Shown: in pieces, positions 1 through 7,900 of the stretch
Layout of the letters: the number at the start of each line of letters is the position of its first letter
Position numbering within the stretch: the stretch's first letter is position 1
NCBI GenBank assembly: GCA_964597035.1
Contig: CAZQWM010000050.1
Span: 1 to 16,913 of the forward strand
Origin: Fen-1362 sp964597035
GTDB taxonomy: Bacteria > Planctomycetota > Phycisphaerae > Sedimentisphaerales > Anaerobacaceae
Direction: 5' to 3'
DNA length: 16,913 nt
Translations under genes and position numbers: made by a program
Notes under the pieces: generated by a model
The model's input: the letters and a program-made list of their open reading frames with translations, nothing else
What the model was told of the DNA's origin: nothing
Databases searched by the model: none

Positions 1-8
1 TGCACTAA

Positions 9-158
9 CGCTTCGTGTCGAACCCGCATTAGCTGCCGCTTCGCGTCAGGCGTGTTCTGGTCCCGCGTCGATTGATAGTTGAACAGTAGAACAGTTGACC
101 GCCCCGATATATCGGGGCTCTGTTGGCCAAAGGCCAACGGAGAGGGCGGGATTCCGAA
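9..158. repeat. Direct repeat, left copy, tRNA-associated
   Basis: This is the left copy of a roughly 150-bp direct repeat whose right copy lies at 4370-4516. Positions 68-145 are identical, base for base, to 4427-4504 (78 bp). The outer part (9-67) matches with a few substitutions and a 2-nt length difference. Inside are two perfect inverted repeats: ccccgatatatcgggg at 102-117 and gttggccaaaggccaac at 122-138. The right end runs into the last 20 nt of a tRNA-Ser 3' end, with one substitution and one inserted base relative to the intact gene. Confidence 0.85.
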
Positions 159-266
159 AAGACGTCGGGCTCTGCGCAACGCTGCGTGTCGAACCCGCGT
201 GGCGGGATTGTACCCACACGAAAGCTTAGCAAGCAAAATCTAACGACCTCTATACCTTGAGCCAAG
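139..266 (-). pseudogene. Decayed tRNA-Ser(GCU) relic
   Basis: Read on the minus strand, this stretch keeps pieces of the intact tRNA-Ser at 4497-4587 in the same order. A D-arm piece lies near 254-266 (10 of 12 bases match). The anticodon loop TTGCTAA with its GCT anticodon is complete. A variable-arm-like hairpin and a T-loop TTCGA follow, and then the acceptor 3' strand CCTCTCC at 139-145. About 15 extra bases lie before the anticodon arm and about 35 interrupt the T-arm. The anticodon stem pairs only two bases, and the 5' acceptor strand is missing. It cannot fold as a tRNA, so I read it as a broken duplicate. An independent mosaic of tRNA-like repeats is also possible. Confidence 0.5.
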
Positions 267-433
267 AATTGATGTGTAAGACGTACACTCACCAGGGATT
301 TGTAGAGGAAATTGTATTTTTAAGCGCTGGAGCGGAAAATATCAGGTAAAAGAATCTTGTTGACTTTCCACACTATGCTTTGTAAGCTTTGCATCCAGAA
401 GAAAAATATTGGAGGTAAAAAGGAGGTTGTGAG

Positions 434-3400
434 ATGAAAAAGCTCATTTCCATTCTCACCATTGCTTCTGTGGTGGTATTTCTTACCCGGCCCGTATGGG
501 CGGATTCAACCACTAAAATATACTGGGCAGTCAATGATACCGGAAAGATTCAGCAGGCAAATCTAGACGGCAGCGATATCGAAGATGTCGTGATAGGTTT
601 ATCGCACCCTCAAAATATCGACTTTGACTTGTCCGGCGGCAAGATATACTGGACGGATTCCGGCACGAACAAGATTCAGCGAGCCAATATGGACGGCAGT
701 AACGTCGAAGACGTAATCACGGGACTCAGTTCTCCGTATGGAATCAGTTTAGACACAGTCGGCCAAAAGATTTACTGGACCAACACTTCGAATTGTAAAA
801 TCCAGCGGGCAAATTTCGACGGGACCAATATCGAGGACCTGATAACAAATTACGGCGAGTACCCTTATGATATTGGTCTCGATTTGTTCGAAGGCAAGAT
901 GTACTGGAACTATGGAACTGCAATTTACAGAGCTAATCTCGACGGCACGGACATGGAGCTGCCGGCTGGAAGTTCATACGGAAATACAACCTCGATAGAC
1001 TTAGATGTAACCTCCGGCAAGATATACCTCACAGTGGCAGAGCTCCCTTATACTGTTTACTACGGTTACCTCCAACGGGTTGACATGGACGGCAGCAACC
1101 ATGAGAACCTGTATTATGCAGAAAATTTTTGCCCGTATGGTATTGCTCTGGACATACCCGGCGGCAAAATGTACTGGGCAGAAGATGTAAACAACAAGAT
1201 TCAACGAGCCAATCTGGACGGAAGTGACGTTGAAGACGTCATCACAGGTTTGACAGGGTCAGCAAGTCCGGCAATTCCCAAAAGTCCGGTGATGGACGAT
1301 TTGGAGGTCAGGCCATTTGACAGATTCAAGCCAAACGGCGGTAAAGGCGGACCTTTCACGCCGCAATCAACCACTTACACACTTATTAATACAGGGCATA
1401 GCAGTATCGACTGGACGGCTTCGTCTAACTGGAGCTGGCTCGATATAAGTCCCGCGAGCGGCACATTAGGCCCCAATGAAGTCAATACCGTCCAGATAAG
1501 CATCAACCTGACTGCAAACGAACTGGATTACGGAACTTATGCGGATACGTTAATCATAACCGACCTGACCAGTGGAAAAACGAAGGGACGCAACATTGAA
1601 TTGATGGTGATGCCATATCATAAAATTTACTGGACAGACAGTCAAAACGGCAAAATCCAATGCTGTGATTTGAGCGGCAACAATGTTGAAGATTTGATTA
1701 CTTCAGGGCTGAGCAGCCCCGACGGCATTGCCGTAGATTATGGTAACTTCAAGATGTACTGGACAGATGTTGGAACCGACAAGATTCAGCGAGCAGGCCT
1801 GGACGGAACCGAAGTCGAAGACATACTCACAGGAAGAAACAATCCTCACAGCATTGCTGTGGACACATACAACGGCAAAGTTTACTGGAGTGAGCCGGAT
1901 AGCATTTACCGGGCAAATACAGACGGCAGCAATATCGAGACTATATTGACAGGATATCCGAACATAACCTCAATTGACCTGGATGTATTATCCGGCTACA
2001 TATACTGGACGCAGAGAAACGGGGGCTATATTCGACGGTCCACCCTTGACGGCAGCTATACTACAACGCTTGATAATTATAACTGGAAGCGCTGTATTTG
2101 TCTTGAATTGCGCAGCCGGAAAATGTACTGGACAAAACTTTTTTCTTACGAGATCGGGCGATGCGACCTTAACGCAAGTAACAGCGAAGACCTAGCTATA
2201 GTATCGAGCTCCCCATACTATATCGCCCTGGACACTTTTGTCGATAAGATGTACTGGACACAGCCCGACACTCATAAAATCCAGCGAGCCAACATGGACG
2301 GCAGCGACGTCGAAGAGGTCGTTACGGGTTTAGGAAGTCCTCAAGGTATCGCGATTCCCAAATTTCACGAGATTAATGATGTAGAGGTTATACCCTTTGT
2401 TGCGTTTAATTCGCAAGGAGATGTGGGGGGACCTTTCACACCCGAATCGTTCTCTTACACACTGACGAATACCGGGTCTGAAAGCATCGATTGGACGGCT
2501 TCGGTTACACAGGGCTGGCTTGATATCAGTGCTATGAGCGGCACACTTGGGCCCAATGATTTTACATCCATACAGATAAACATCAACTCGAACGCAGAGG
2601 AGCTGAATTACGGGGCTTATAGCGACTGGTTAACTGTCACTAATCTTACAAGCGGAATAGTCCAGAACCGGGCGATAAAGCTTAGAGTTTTCGGTCCAAT
2701 CATAGCACTATCCCAGAAAGAATTTTATTTCGAAGCCCAACAAGATGGTAAAAATCCCCCAAGCCAGGTGCTTGGAATTTCCAATATCGGCTCGGGGGTA
2801 CTGAACTGGCAGATAACCCAAACATCCGGCTGGCTGAGTACAGACCCGTACCGGGGCTCCACTACTTCTGAAGTAGACGAGGTTAATATCATTGTAGATA
2901 TCAACGGATTAACAAGTGGCAGGGATTCATGCGTACTTTTAGTGTCGGATGGCAATGCAGAAAACAGCCCACAAAGTTTCCGAGTAGACCTTAAGGTCAT
3001 GCCTCATTTGATTTCCGAGTTCAAGATTACAGCTTCCGACGGAGAGTTCGAAGATCAATTCGGCTATTCAGTAAGCATTGACGGCGACCGCTGTATTGTG
3101 GGGGCTTCATGGGAAGGTGATGAAGAACCCTACAGCGGCTCGGCATATATATTCGAATTCGACGGCACAGACTGGATTGAACATACAAAATTGAAGGCAT
3201 CAGATGCGAACAGCCAAGACATCTTTGGCACATCAGTGGATATCGATGGAGACCGATGTATTGCCGGTGGTTGTGACAACAGTATGGAGCCATACCATAA
3301 AGGCCGGGTATATCTGTTTGAATGGAACGGGACCGCCTGGATTGAGCAGCAAAAATTGACTATCTCAGAGGGAGTCGAAACGGATTTCTTCGGTCTTTCG

Positions 3401-4321
3401 GTTGCCATCAGCGGTAACCGCTGTATTGTCGGAGATTTTGGAGACGATGATTACGGAACAGAAAGCGGCGCGGCATATATATTCGAATGGAACGGAACCG
3501 AATGGACACAGCAGGCAAAACTGACGGCTTTGGATGGGGAGGAGATGGACCGCTTCGGTTGCGCCGTGGACATTGATGGTGACCGATGTGTTGTGGGGGC
3601 CTGGTACGATAACGGCTATAATGGCTCGGCATATATATTCGAATGGGACGGTTCGGTCTGGAATCAAAAGGCAAAACTGGTTCCCTCGGATGAAACCTAT
3701 TACTTCGGCTATTCAGTGAGTATCAGCGGCGACCGCTGCCTTGTCGGGTCCGTTTATGATTCCGATATCGGAAACCAGAGCGGCTCCGCATTCATATTCG
3801 AATGGAATGGAACCACCTGGATTCAGCAGGATAAATTGCTCGCCTCGGATGGAGACGCAGGGGATTACTTCGGCCATTCCGTAAGCATTGATGGTGACCG
3901 CTGTATTGTCGGGGCCACTGGAGATGACATCAATGGGAATAATTCAGGTTCTGCATATATATACGACTGGGATGGTATGACCTGGGTAGAGCAAAAACTA
4001 GCCGCTTCTGATGGAGTTGCCTACGATTCCTACGGTGGTTCAGTGAGTATCTGTAACAACCGATTTCTCATCGGGGCAGCCAGTGATGACGATAAGGGCA
4101 ACTCCAGCGGCTCTGCATACGTCTACCATTATTATTATAGTTCTGATTTGGACAAAAACTTTGCTGTTGACTTCTATGACTTCGCCATTTTTGCATCGCA
4201 ATGGCTGCAGGGGCCCGGTGTCCCATCAGCAGATATTTCTCCGCCGGAAGGCGATGGCTTCGTTGACTATAACGACCTTGATATCTTTTACCTTGACTGG
4301 CTTGAAGGATTGACAGAATAA
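434..4321 (+). CDS. Exported multi-propeller protein: YWTD x2, BACON-like, FG-GAP, dockerin-like C-terminus
   Basis: This is a 1295-aa exported protein, probably for binding or adhesion; no catalytic motif is seen. Residues 1-23 form a signal peptide ending VWA. Residues 25-275 carry six YWTD repeats (KIYWT...KIQRANLDG), enough for one six-bladed LDL-receptor-type propeller. A BACON-like Ig domain follows (about 286-393, motif WLDISPASGTLGPNE). A second six-repeat YWTD propeller (395-640) and a second BACON-like domain (645-752) repeat that layout. A third BACON-like domain spans 755-855. Residues 858-1235 hold seven FG-GAP/integrin-alpha-type repeats (FGYSVSIDGDRCIVGA). The last about 60 residues are a tandem EF-hand/dockerin-like module. 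An AGGAGG ribosome site lies 7 nt before the ATG, with a second GGAGG just upstream. The gene stands alone between two copies of a tRNA-linked repeat. The domain calls are motif-based; the ligand is unknown. Confidence 0.9.
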   Translation: MKKLISILTIASVVVFLTRPVWADSTTKIYWAVNDTGKIQQANLDGSDIEDVVIGLSHPQNIDFDLSGGKIYWTDSGTNKIQRANMDGSNVEDVITGLSSPYGISLDTVGQKIYWTNTSNCKIQRANFDGTNIEDLITNYGEYPYDIGLDLFEGKMYWNYGTAIYRANLDGTDMELPAGSSYGNTTSIDLDVTSGKIYLTVAELPYTVYYGYLQRVDMDGSNHENLYYAENFCPYGIALDIPGGKMYWAEDVNNKIQRANLDGSDVEDVITGLTGSASPAIPKSPVMDDLEVRPFDRFKPNGGKGGPFTPQSTTYTLINTGHSSIDWTASSNWSWLDISPASGTLGPNEVNTVQISINLTANELDYGTYADTLIITDLTSGKTKGRNIELMVMPYHKIYWTDSQNGKIQCCDLSGNNVEDLITSGLSSPDGIAVDYGNFKMYWTDVGTDKIQRAGLDGTEVEDILTGRNNPHSIAVDTYNGKVYWSEPDSIYRANTDGSNIETILTGYPNITSIDLDVLSGYIYWTQRNGGYIRRSTLDGSYTTTLDNYNWKRCICLELRSRKMYWTKLFSYEIGRCDLNASNSEDLAIVSSSPYYIALDTFVDKMYWTQPDTHKIQRANMDGSDVEEVVTGLGSPQGIAIPKFHEINDVEVIPFVAFNSQGDVGGPFTPESFSYTLTNTGSESIDWTASVTQGWLDISAMSGTLGPNDFTSIQININSNAEELNYGAYSDWLTVTNLTSGIVQNRAIKLRVFGPIIALSQKEFYFEAQQDGKNPPSQVLGISNIGSGVLNWQITQTSGWLSTDPYRGSTTSEVDEVNIIVDINGLTSGRDSCVLLVSDGNAENSPQSFRVDLKVMPHLISEFKITASDGEFEDQFGYSVSIDGDRCIVGASWEGDEEPYSGSAYIFEFDGTDWIEHTKLKASDANSQDIFGTSVDIDGDRCIAGGCDNSMEPYHKGRVYLFEWNGTAWIEQQKLTISEGVETDFFGLSVAISGNRCIVGDFGDDDYGTESGAAYIFEWNGTEWTQQAKLTALDGEEMDRFGCAVDIDGDRCVVGAWYDNGYNGSAYIFEWDGSVWNQKAKLVPSDETYYFGYSVSISGDRCLVGSVYDSDIGNQSGSAFIFEWNGTTWIQQDKLLASDGDAGDYFGHSVSIDGDRCIVGATGDDINGNNSGSAYIYDWDGMTWVEQKLAASDGVAYDSYGGSVSICNNRFLIGAASDDDKGNSSGSAYVYHYYYSSDLDKNFAVDFYDFAIFASQWLQGPGVPSADISPPEGDGFVDYNDLDIFYLDWLEGLTE
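3007..4131 (+). repeat. Seven in-gene FG-GAP-coding tandem repeats
   Basis: There are seven units of about 150-165 bp, each encoding one propeller blade. They stay similar at the DNA level: the string gcatatatattcgaat recurs near 3143, 3473 and 3635, with close variants near 3788 and 3956. Units 1-6 each encode a Cys in the strand motif (D/N)RC(I/V/L); unit 7 has Phe there. Seven repeats match the expected seven blades. Confidence 0.8.
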
Positions 4322-4369
4322 TTAAGGTTTTGCAAAGTTTAAAACCAACTCTCCGAATAAAAGCCACTT

Positions 4370-4516
4370 CGCTTCGTGTCGAATCCGCGTTCTGCCGCTT
4401 CGCGTCAGGCGTGTTCTCATCGCGCCTCGATTGATAGTTGAACAGTAGAACAGTTGACCGCCCCGATATATCGGGGCTCTGTTGGCCAAAGGCCAACGGA
4501 GAGGCCGGGATTCGAA
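4370..4516. repeat. Direct repeat, right copy, overlapping tRNA-Ser 3' end
   Basis: This is the right copy of the repeat at 9-158, with 78 bp identical (4427-4504). The palindrome ccccgatatatcgggg is at 4461-4476 and the hairpin gttggccaaaggccaac at 4481-4497. The hairpin abuts the tRNA-Ser acceptor end and even includes its discriminator base. On the minus strand these hairpins lie immediately downstream of the tRNA, where they could stop transcription or guide 3'-end trimming, but no T-run follows them. Confidence 0.85.
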
Positions 4517-4587
4517 CCCGGGGTACGGGTATAAGCCCGTACGACGGTTTAGCAAACCGTTACCTTCAGCCACTCGGTCACCTCTCC
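4497..4587 (-). tRNA. tRNA-Ser(GCU)
   Basis: This is a 91-nt class II tRNA on the minus strand. Acceptor GGAGAGG pairs with CCTCTCC, and the discriminator is G as expected for serine. The anticodon arm is ACGGT-TTGCTAA-ACCGT with anticodon GCT. The long variable arm is built on TACGGG/CCCGTA and the T-arm is CCGGG-TTCGAAT-CCCGG. CCA is not encoded; the next bases are TTG. It reads AGC/AGU codons. Confidence 0.97.
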
Positions 4588-4600
4588 GGAGCAGCCAAAT

Positions 4601-4629
4601 AGTCTAACGTCAGGACCCATCTAATACAA
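4601..4629 (-). promoter_or_regulatory. Possible promoter of tRNA-Ser
   Basis: On the minus strand, TTGTAT and TAGACT are separated by 17 nt, and the likely start lies about 6 nt before the tRNA. The boxes match the consensus only 3/6 and 4/6, so support is mainly from spacing and position. Confidence 0.35.
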
Positions 4630-4635
4630 GAGTAT

Positions 4636-4673
4636 AAAAAAGAACCGGCCGGTGTTCAAATCACCGGCCGGTT
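4636..4673 (-). terminator. Intrinsic terminator after the DUF362-SMP30 gene
   Basis: A 12-bp perfect stem (aaccggccggtg with caccggccggtt, 4643-4654 and 4662-4673) encloses a 7-nt loop. On the minus strand it is followed by CTTTTTT (4642-4636). It lies 36 nt past the stop codon of the upstream minus-strand gene and separates it from tRNA-Ser. Confidence 0.9.
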
Positions 4674-4708
4674 TTAGGTTGCGTTTTTTACTGTCAGCTC
4701 AATAAAGA

Positions 4709-7450
4709 CTACCAGCTATGGTTTCCGGCTCCGCGGACGTTCATAGCAAGGGAGTACACTTTGCCCTGACAGGTCATATAGAGTGTTCTGCCGTTGGGCC
4801 CGCCGAAGGCAACGTTATAGATGGGCTGCGGCAATGAAATGAACTCCAGTTGCTGGCCCTGGGGCGAGACAATCCAGACGCCGCCGAGGCCGCTGAAATA
4901 CAGATTGCCCAATTCGTCAATAGTCATACCATCCGGGACATTACTGGTACTCGGCGGACTCGCCGGGTCAAAAAAGACGGAGCCAGCGTCCAGTGTGCCG
5001 TCGGTGTCGATATTGAAAACCCACCATCGCTGATAAGCAGGATTGGTGCTGGCTTCCGATACGTAGAGCTTAGTCTCATCGAGAGAATTAATGACGCCGT
5101 TGGGCTGATTGAGAGCATTATTCACCAGTGTTACCGTTCCGTCAGGCTCAAGAAGATACACTCCCTGGGCACTGGGACCGGCGCCCCAGTCGGGAGTAGT
5201 AAAATAGATATTTCCGTTGGTTAACTGGCAAAGGTCGTTGGGCATTTTTGAAAAACCGTCGGAGGTATCGGCCAGTACCTGAGAATCACCCGGCCCTGTG
5301 GGGTCGATGCGATGACTCGATACCTGCCTCGGGCTTTCGTCGCAAGCCAACATCCGACCTTCCAGAGAAAGAAACATACCGTTAGTCTGGGGGGCGTTGT
5401 TCCTCCAGACTGTTACGCTGCCGGGTGAATCAAGCCGTAAGGTTTGATATGTAGAGGTTCTCTTCGAGAAGAAAAGTTTACCGCTGGCCGGGTCCCACAT
5501 AGGTCCCTCGAAAGAGGTGCTGGCATCGGAGTAAACTTCCTGCAGGGTCGCTCCCGGCTCAATAAGGTCGGTAACGGAAACATTGAGCCAAGCGTCACAG
5601 AATTCAGTCAAGTCAAGCTCATCAATCACACCGTCGCTGGGGACCGATATATCGCAGTTGGGGTCCCAATTTCCGTCGCCGGATTCGCTTGCCCACGCGG
5701 CGGCAAATTTGGCGAAGTCTTTAAAGTCCACAATTCCATCTATATATAAATCTCCAAAAAGGCCCGGTTCGGTTACCAGCTCAATACCCGTCCCGTCAAC
5801 CGGGTCAAGATTTCGGGTATATTGTTTGTCGGTTGCATTGTTCCAGTGTTCGTGAACGCCCAAGCTTTCAGTCAGGCCACCATCGTTGTTCGGGTCGTAA
5901 TTCGCCCCGGAACAAGGGTCAGGAATAAGGGCGGCCTCGTGCAAATAATCGTCTGTTCCGGAATACTGGGGATAGCTGTTCATATTCGAGCTACTGGGCG
6001 GGGTATCGTCCCATTCGTTGTCCATAAAATCGAAGGCCACTGAATCGGCTGCAATTTTGTCCTGCGACAAAAAGATGCTGCTGGGCCAGTTGCCGTTGAA
6101 GGGCGCCATATCCCATCGAATCGGGTGAGAATCCCAGCTTCGGCCGGAATAAAGGCCGTCTATCAGGGTCAAAAGTGTTTTACCGCCGAGTTTGGGATGT
6201 CCCAGCAGGTCAACGTTCGCCCGGTAATATCCCATTCCGGGTGTAGAATCCGGAGAGCCATCAGCATTATACGGTCTGCTGTGGTGCATATTGTAGTAGC
6301 CGGAGGCGTTTGGCGCTCTCATTAAAGAGCCGTAGTTATTCTTGGCAGAGACTGTTATTCCAGCACTATTATGGCTTTTGAGAATCGGGAAATTTATAAA
6401 GTAATCGGCCTGTGCAAAATAGTTCGGGAGATAGTCCTGCTGCGTAACTCCGGTCCAATGCGCGGAACAGGGGTCGCTCCAATAAAACGGTGCGCTGTAA
6501 TCAGTAGCAACGGGTGTTCTGCCGGACTGGCTTGCACCGTTTTTGCACAAATAAACGACGCCCGGGCATTGTGCACTAACCATACTATACCAGTAATCAG
6601 CCATACAATTCTGAGGGTCGCCGATGCTTATATCACCGGGGCTGACACCCGCGTTATCGATAAGCTGTGTCAGAAGTGCTATCGCAAGCTGGGGTGAATT
6701 GTCTATCTGGTCGTAATACCAAGAATCTTTAGTGCCGTTATTTTTACCAACCATTAAGACCCAGTTGATTTTTATTGCGATTTTCTGGCCTGGGGTATAA
6801 CCGACATAGCCCCTGCCCATCTGCTGGTTGAAATTTTTGAATATCGCGTCCCACGCGGCGAAGTCACTGCTCTTGCCCGTCAACGCCCTCAGGGCCTTGG
6901 AGAGCATTTCACTGACAACTTCGGGGTCGGTGCAGGTATCGGTATGCCAGTAGGGCTGGCTGGTGTCGTTGTCCGAGCCGGGCCAATTGGCGGCATTGGC
7001 ATCGTGTATCCAGGCGACACGTCCGGGATAAACGCCCTTGGCATCACCTACAGGGCTGTTGTGAACGATTGGCTCGTGGGCATACACTATCTTCTCCTCG
7101 TTGGTGCTCATTGCCATCCAGATAAAACCGACGCTCATAGCGATGCATATTGCCGCCGCGACGTACCTTGCCCGCGAAAAAGCAACCTTTGCTTTTCGGT
7201 AGGCGACGGCTGAGGCGATTAATCCAAGCAACCAGATGATGAAGCCGGAGGCCAGTGGAAATGCGACCCTCTGGCAGGGGTACGTTGCACGGGACGGTTT
7301 TGGTATGACCCGAATAAGAAACCAGACCAGTGCAGCCAAGCCGGTGACTGGGAAAAACCACCAAAGCCACCTGTGTTTTCGAGCCGGCGGAATGATTCTG
7401 CCTGTTTTGGGGCAGAGCTTCGTTTCACCTTTGTCTTTTAGAAATGACAT
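4709..7450 (-). CDS. Membrane-anchored DUF362 / dockerin-like / SMP-30 lactonase-like fusion protein
   Basis: This is a 913-aa protein. Three membrane helices are seen at about 28-49, 62-84 and 95-115. A DUF362 domain follows (about 135-560; motifs GVYPGRVAWIHD, FPILKSHNSAGITVSAKNNYG and LTLIDGLYSG). A tandem EF-hand/dockerin-like module (563-622) then acts as a linker. The C-terminus (625-905) is an SMP-30/gluconolactonase/LRE-type propeller. It keeps Glu648 (FEGPMWD), Asn738 (PNDL), Asn784 (PNGV) and Asp840 (PDGM), matching the family's metal- and substrate-binding residues, so sugar-lactone or similar ester hydrolysis is plausible. I chose the ATG at 7450 because GGAGG lies 7 nt upstream; the frame extends to a TTG at 7471 that overlaps this site. 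The gene has its own promoter and terminator. The DUF362 function is not established. Which side of the membrane the large part faces is inferred to be outside, from the dockerin-like module. Confidence 0.88.
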   Translation of the reverse strand: MSFLKDKGETKLCPKTGRIIPPARKHRWLWWFFPVTGLAALVWFLIRVIPKPSRATYPCQRVAFPLASGFIIWLLGLIASAVAYRKAKVAFSRARYVAAAICIAMSVGFIWMAMSTNEEKIVYAHEPIVHNSPVGDAKGVYPGRVAWIHDANAANWPGSDNDTSQPYWHTDTCTDPEVVSEMLSKALRALTGKSSDFAAWDAIFKNFNQQMGRGYVGYTPGQKIAIKINWVLMVGKNNGTKDSWYYDQIDNSPQLAIALLTQLIDNAGVSPGDISIGDPQNCMADYWYSMVSAQCPGVVYLCKNGASQSGRTPVATDYSAPFYWSDPCSAHWTGVTQQDYLPNYFAQADYFINFPILKSHNSAGITVSAKNNYGSLMRAPNASGYYNMHHSRPYNADGSPDSTPGMGYYRANVDLLGHPKLGGKTLLTLIDGLYSGRSWDSHPIRWDMAPFNGNWPSSIFLSQDKIAADSVAFDFMDNEWDDTPPSSSNMNSYPQYSGTDDYLHEAALIPDPCSGANYDPNNDGGLTESLGVHEHWNNATDKQYTRNLDPVDGTGIELVTEPGLFGDLYIDGIVDFKDFAKFAAAWASESGDGNWDPNCDISVPSDGVIDELDLTEFCDAWLNVSVTDLIEPGATLQEVYSDASTSFEGPMWDPASGKLFFSKRTSTYQTLRLDSPGSVTVWRNNAPQTNGMFLSLEGRMLACDESPRQVSSHRIDPTGPGDSQVLADTSDGFSKMPNDLCQLTNGNIYFTTPDWGAGPSAQGVYLLEPDGTVTLVNNALNQPNGVINSLDETKLYVSEASTNPAYQRWWVFNIDTDGTLDAGSVFFDPASPPSTSNVPDGMTIDELGNLYFSGLGGVWIVSPQGQQLEFISLPQPIYNVAFGGPNGRTLYMTCQGKVYSLAMNVRGAGNHSW

Positions 7451-7475
7451 CACCATACCTCCCTTATTCAATATA

Positions 7476-7522
7476 GTTTTGATTTAGTCATTCCAGCCCA
7501 CCTCTCAAGACATAATCAAAAC
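7476..7522 (-). promoter_or_regulatory. Leader stem-loop upstream of the DUF362-SMP30 gene
   Basis: GTTTTGATT and AATCAAAAC form a perfect 9-bp stem in the untranslated leader. After a 2x2 internal loop it extends by GTC/GAC, enclosing a purine-rich loop. It ends about 13 nt upstream of the ribosome-binding site, so it could affect translation or mRNA stability. It matches no riboswitch class I recognise. Confidence 0.5.
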
Positions 7523-7571
7523 AACGCAGGGCAAAGAATGTATAGGGCGTGACCAATTTTAAGCATATACT

Positions 7572-7600
7572 AGTATACTTAACTTTTCACCGCAAGTCAA
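7572..7600 (-). promoter_or_regulatory. Strong sigma-70-type promoter for the DUF362-SMP30 gene
   Basis: TTGACT (-35) and TATACT (-10) lie 17 nt apart on the minus strand, each one base from consensus. The predicted start near 7565 gives a leader of about 115 nt. The -10 box is half of the 12-bp perfect palindrome TATACTAGTATA (7566-7577), so the same box is also present on the other strand. Confidence 0.7.
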
Positions 7601-7721
7601 TGGTCTTCAGGGCTTATTCGCAGGCAGGGGAAGCGGCTTTTTGAGGCAGATTTTGCGTTTCGAAGCCGGAGAATCAGCAAAAGTGAACATTTGGATAGGT
7701 GCGGACAAAAAAAACTTATAA

Positions 7722-7804
7722 TGGGCCGGGTAGGATTCGAACCTACGTAGGCTTACGCCAACGGGTTTACAGCCCGTCCCCTTTAGCCACTCGGGCACCG
7801 ACCC
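7722..7804 (-). tRNA. tRNA-Tyr(GUA)
   Basis: This is an 83-nt class II tRNA on the minus strand. Acceptor GGGTCGG pairs with CCGGCCC (one G-U pair) and the discriminator is A. The anticodon arm is ACGGG-CTGTAAA-CCCGT with anticodon GTA. The variable arm is long, and the T-arm is GTAGG-TTCGAAT-CCTAC. CCA is not encoded. A run of eight T follows within 20 nt and may end transcription. Confidence 0.97.
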
Positions 7805-7818
7805 ATAAAACAGATGCT

Positions 7819-7847
7819 AAAATACAACAGGGTCTTAATTCCTGCAA
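7819..7847 (-). promoter_or_regulatory. Possible promoter of tRNA-Tyr
   Basis: TTGCAG and TATTTT are 17 nt apart on the minus strand, with the predicted start about 8 nt before the tRNA. The box matches are modest (3/6 and 4/6). Confidence 0.35.
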
Positions 7848-7900
7848 GCAAAATTGGATTTTGAGCCCCGATATACCGGTGGCGCTTGTCGATGAATGTG

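Noticed and set aside
139..300. tmRNA or a second working tRNA
   Set aside because: A T-loop-like and an anticodon-loop-like piece are present, but the stems do not pair and the 5' acceptor strand is missing.
4326..4346. GGTTTT/AAAACC hairpin as terminator of the 1295-aa gene
   Set aside because: The stem is short and AT-rich with no T-run, so support is too weak.
4322..4573. Minus-strand open frame across the repeat and tRNA-Ser, with a similar frame at 29-292
   Set aside because: The shared peptide comes only from the 78-bp repeat and the tRNA; there is no ribosome site, and the frame overlaps an intact tRNA.
1..4600. Integrative element with integrase at tRNA-Ser
   Set aside because: The repeats fit an attachment layout, but no integrase, transposase or phage gene lies between them, so it is reported only as a possibility.
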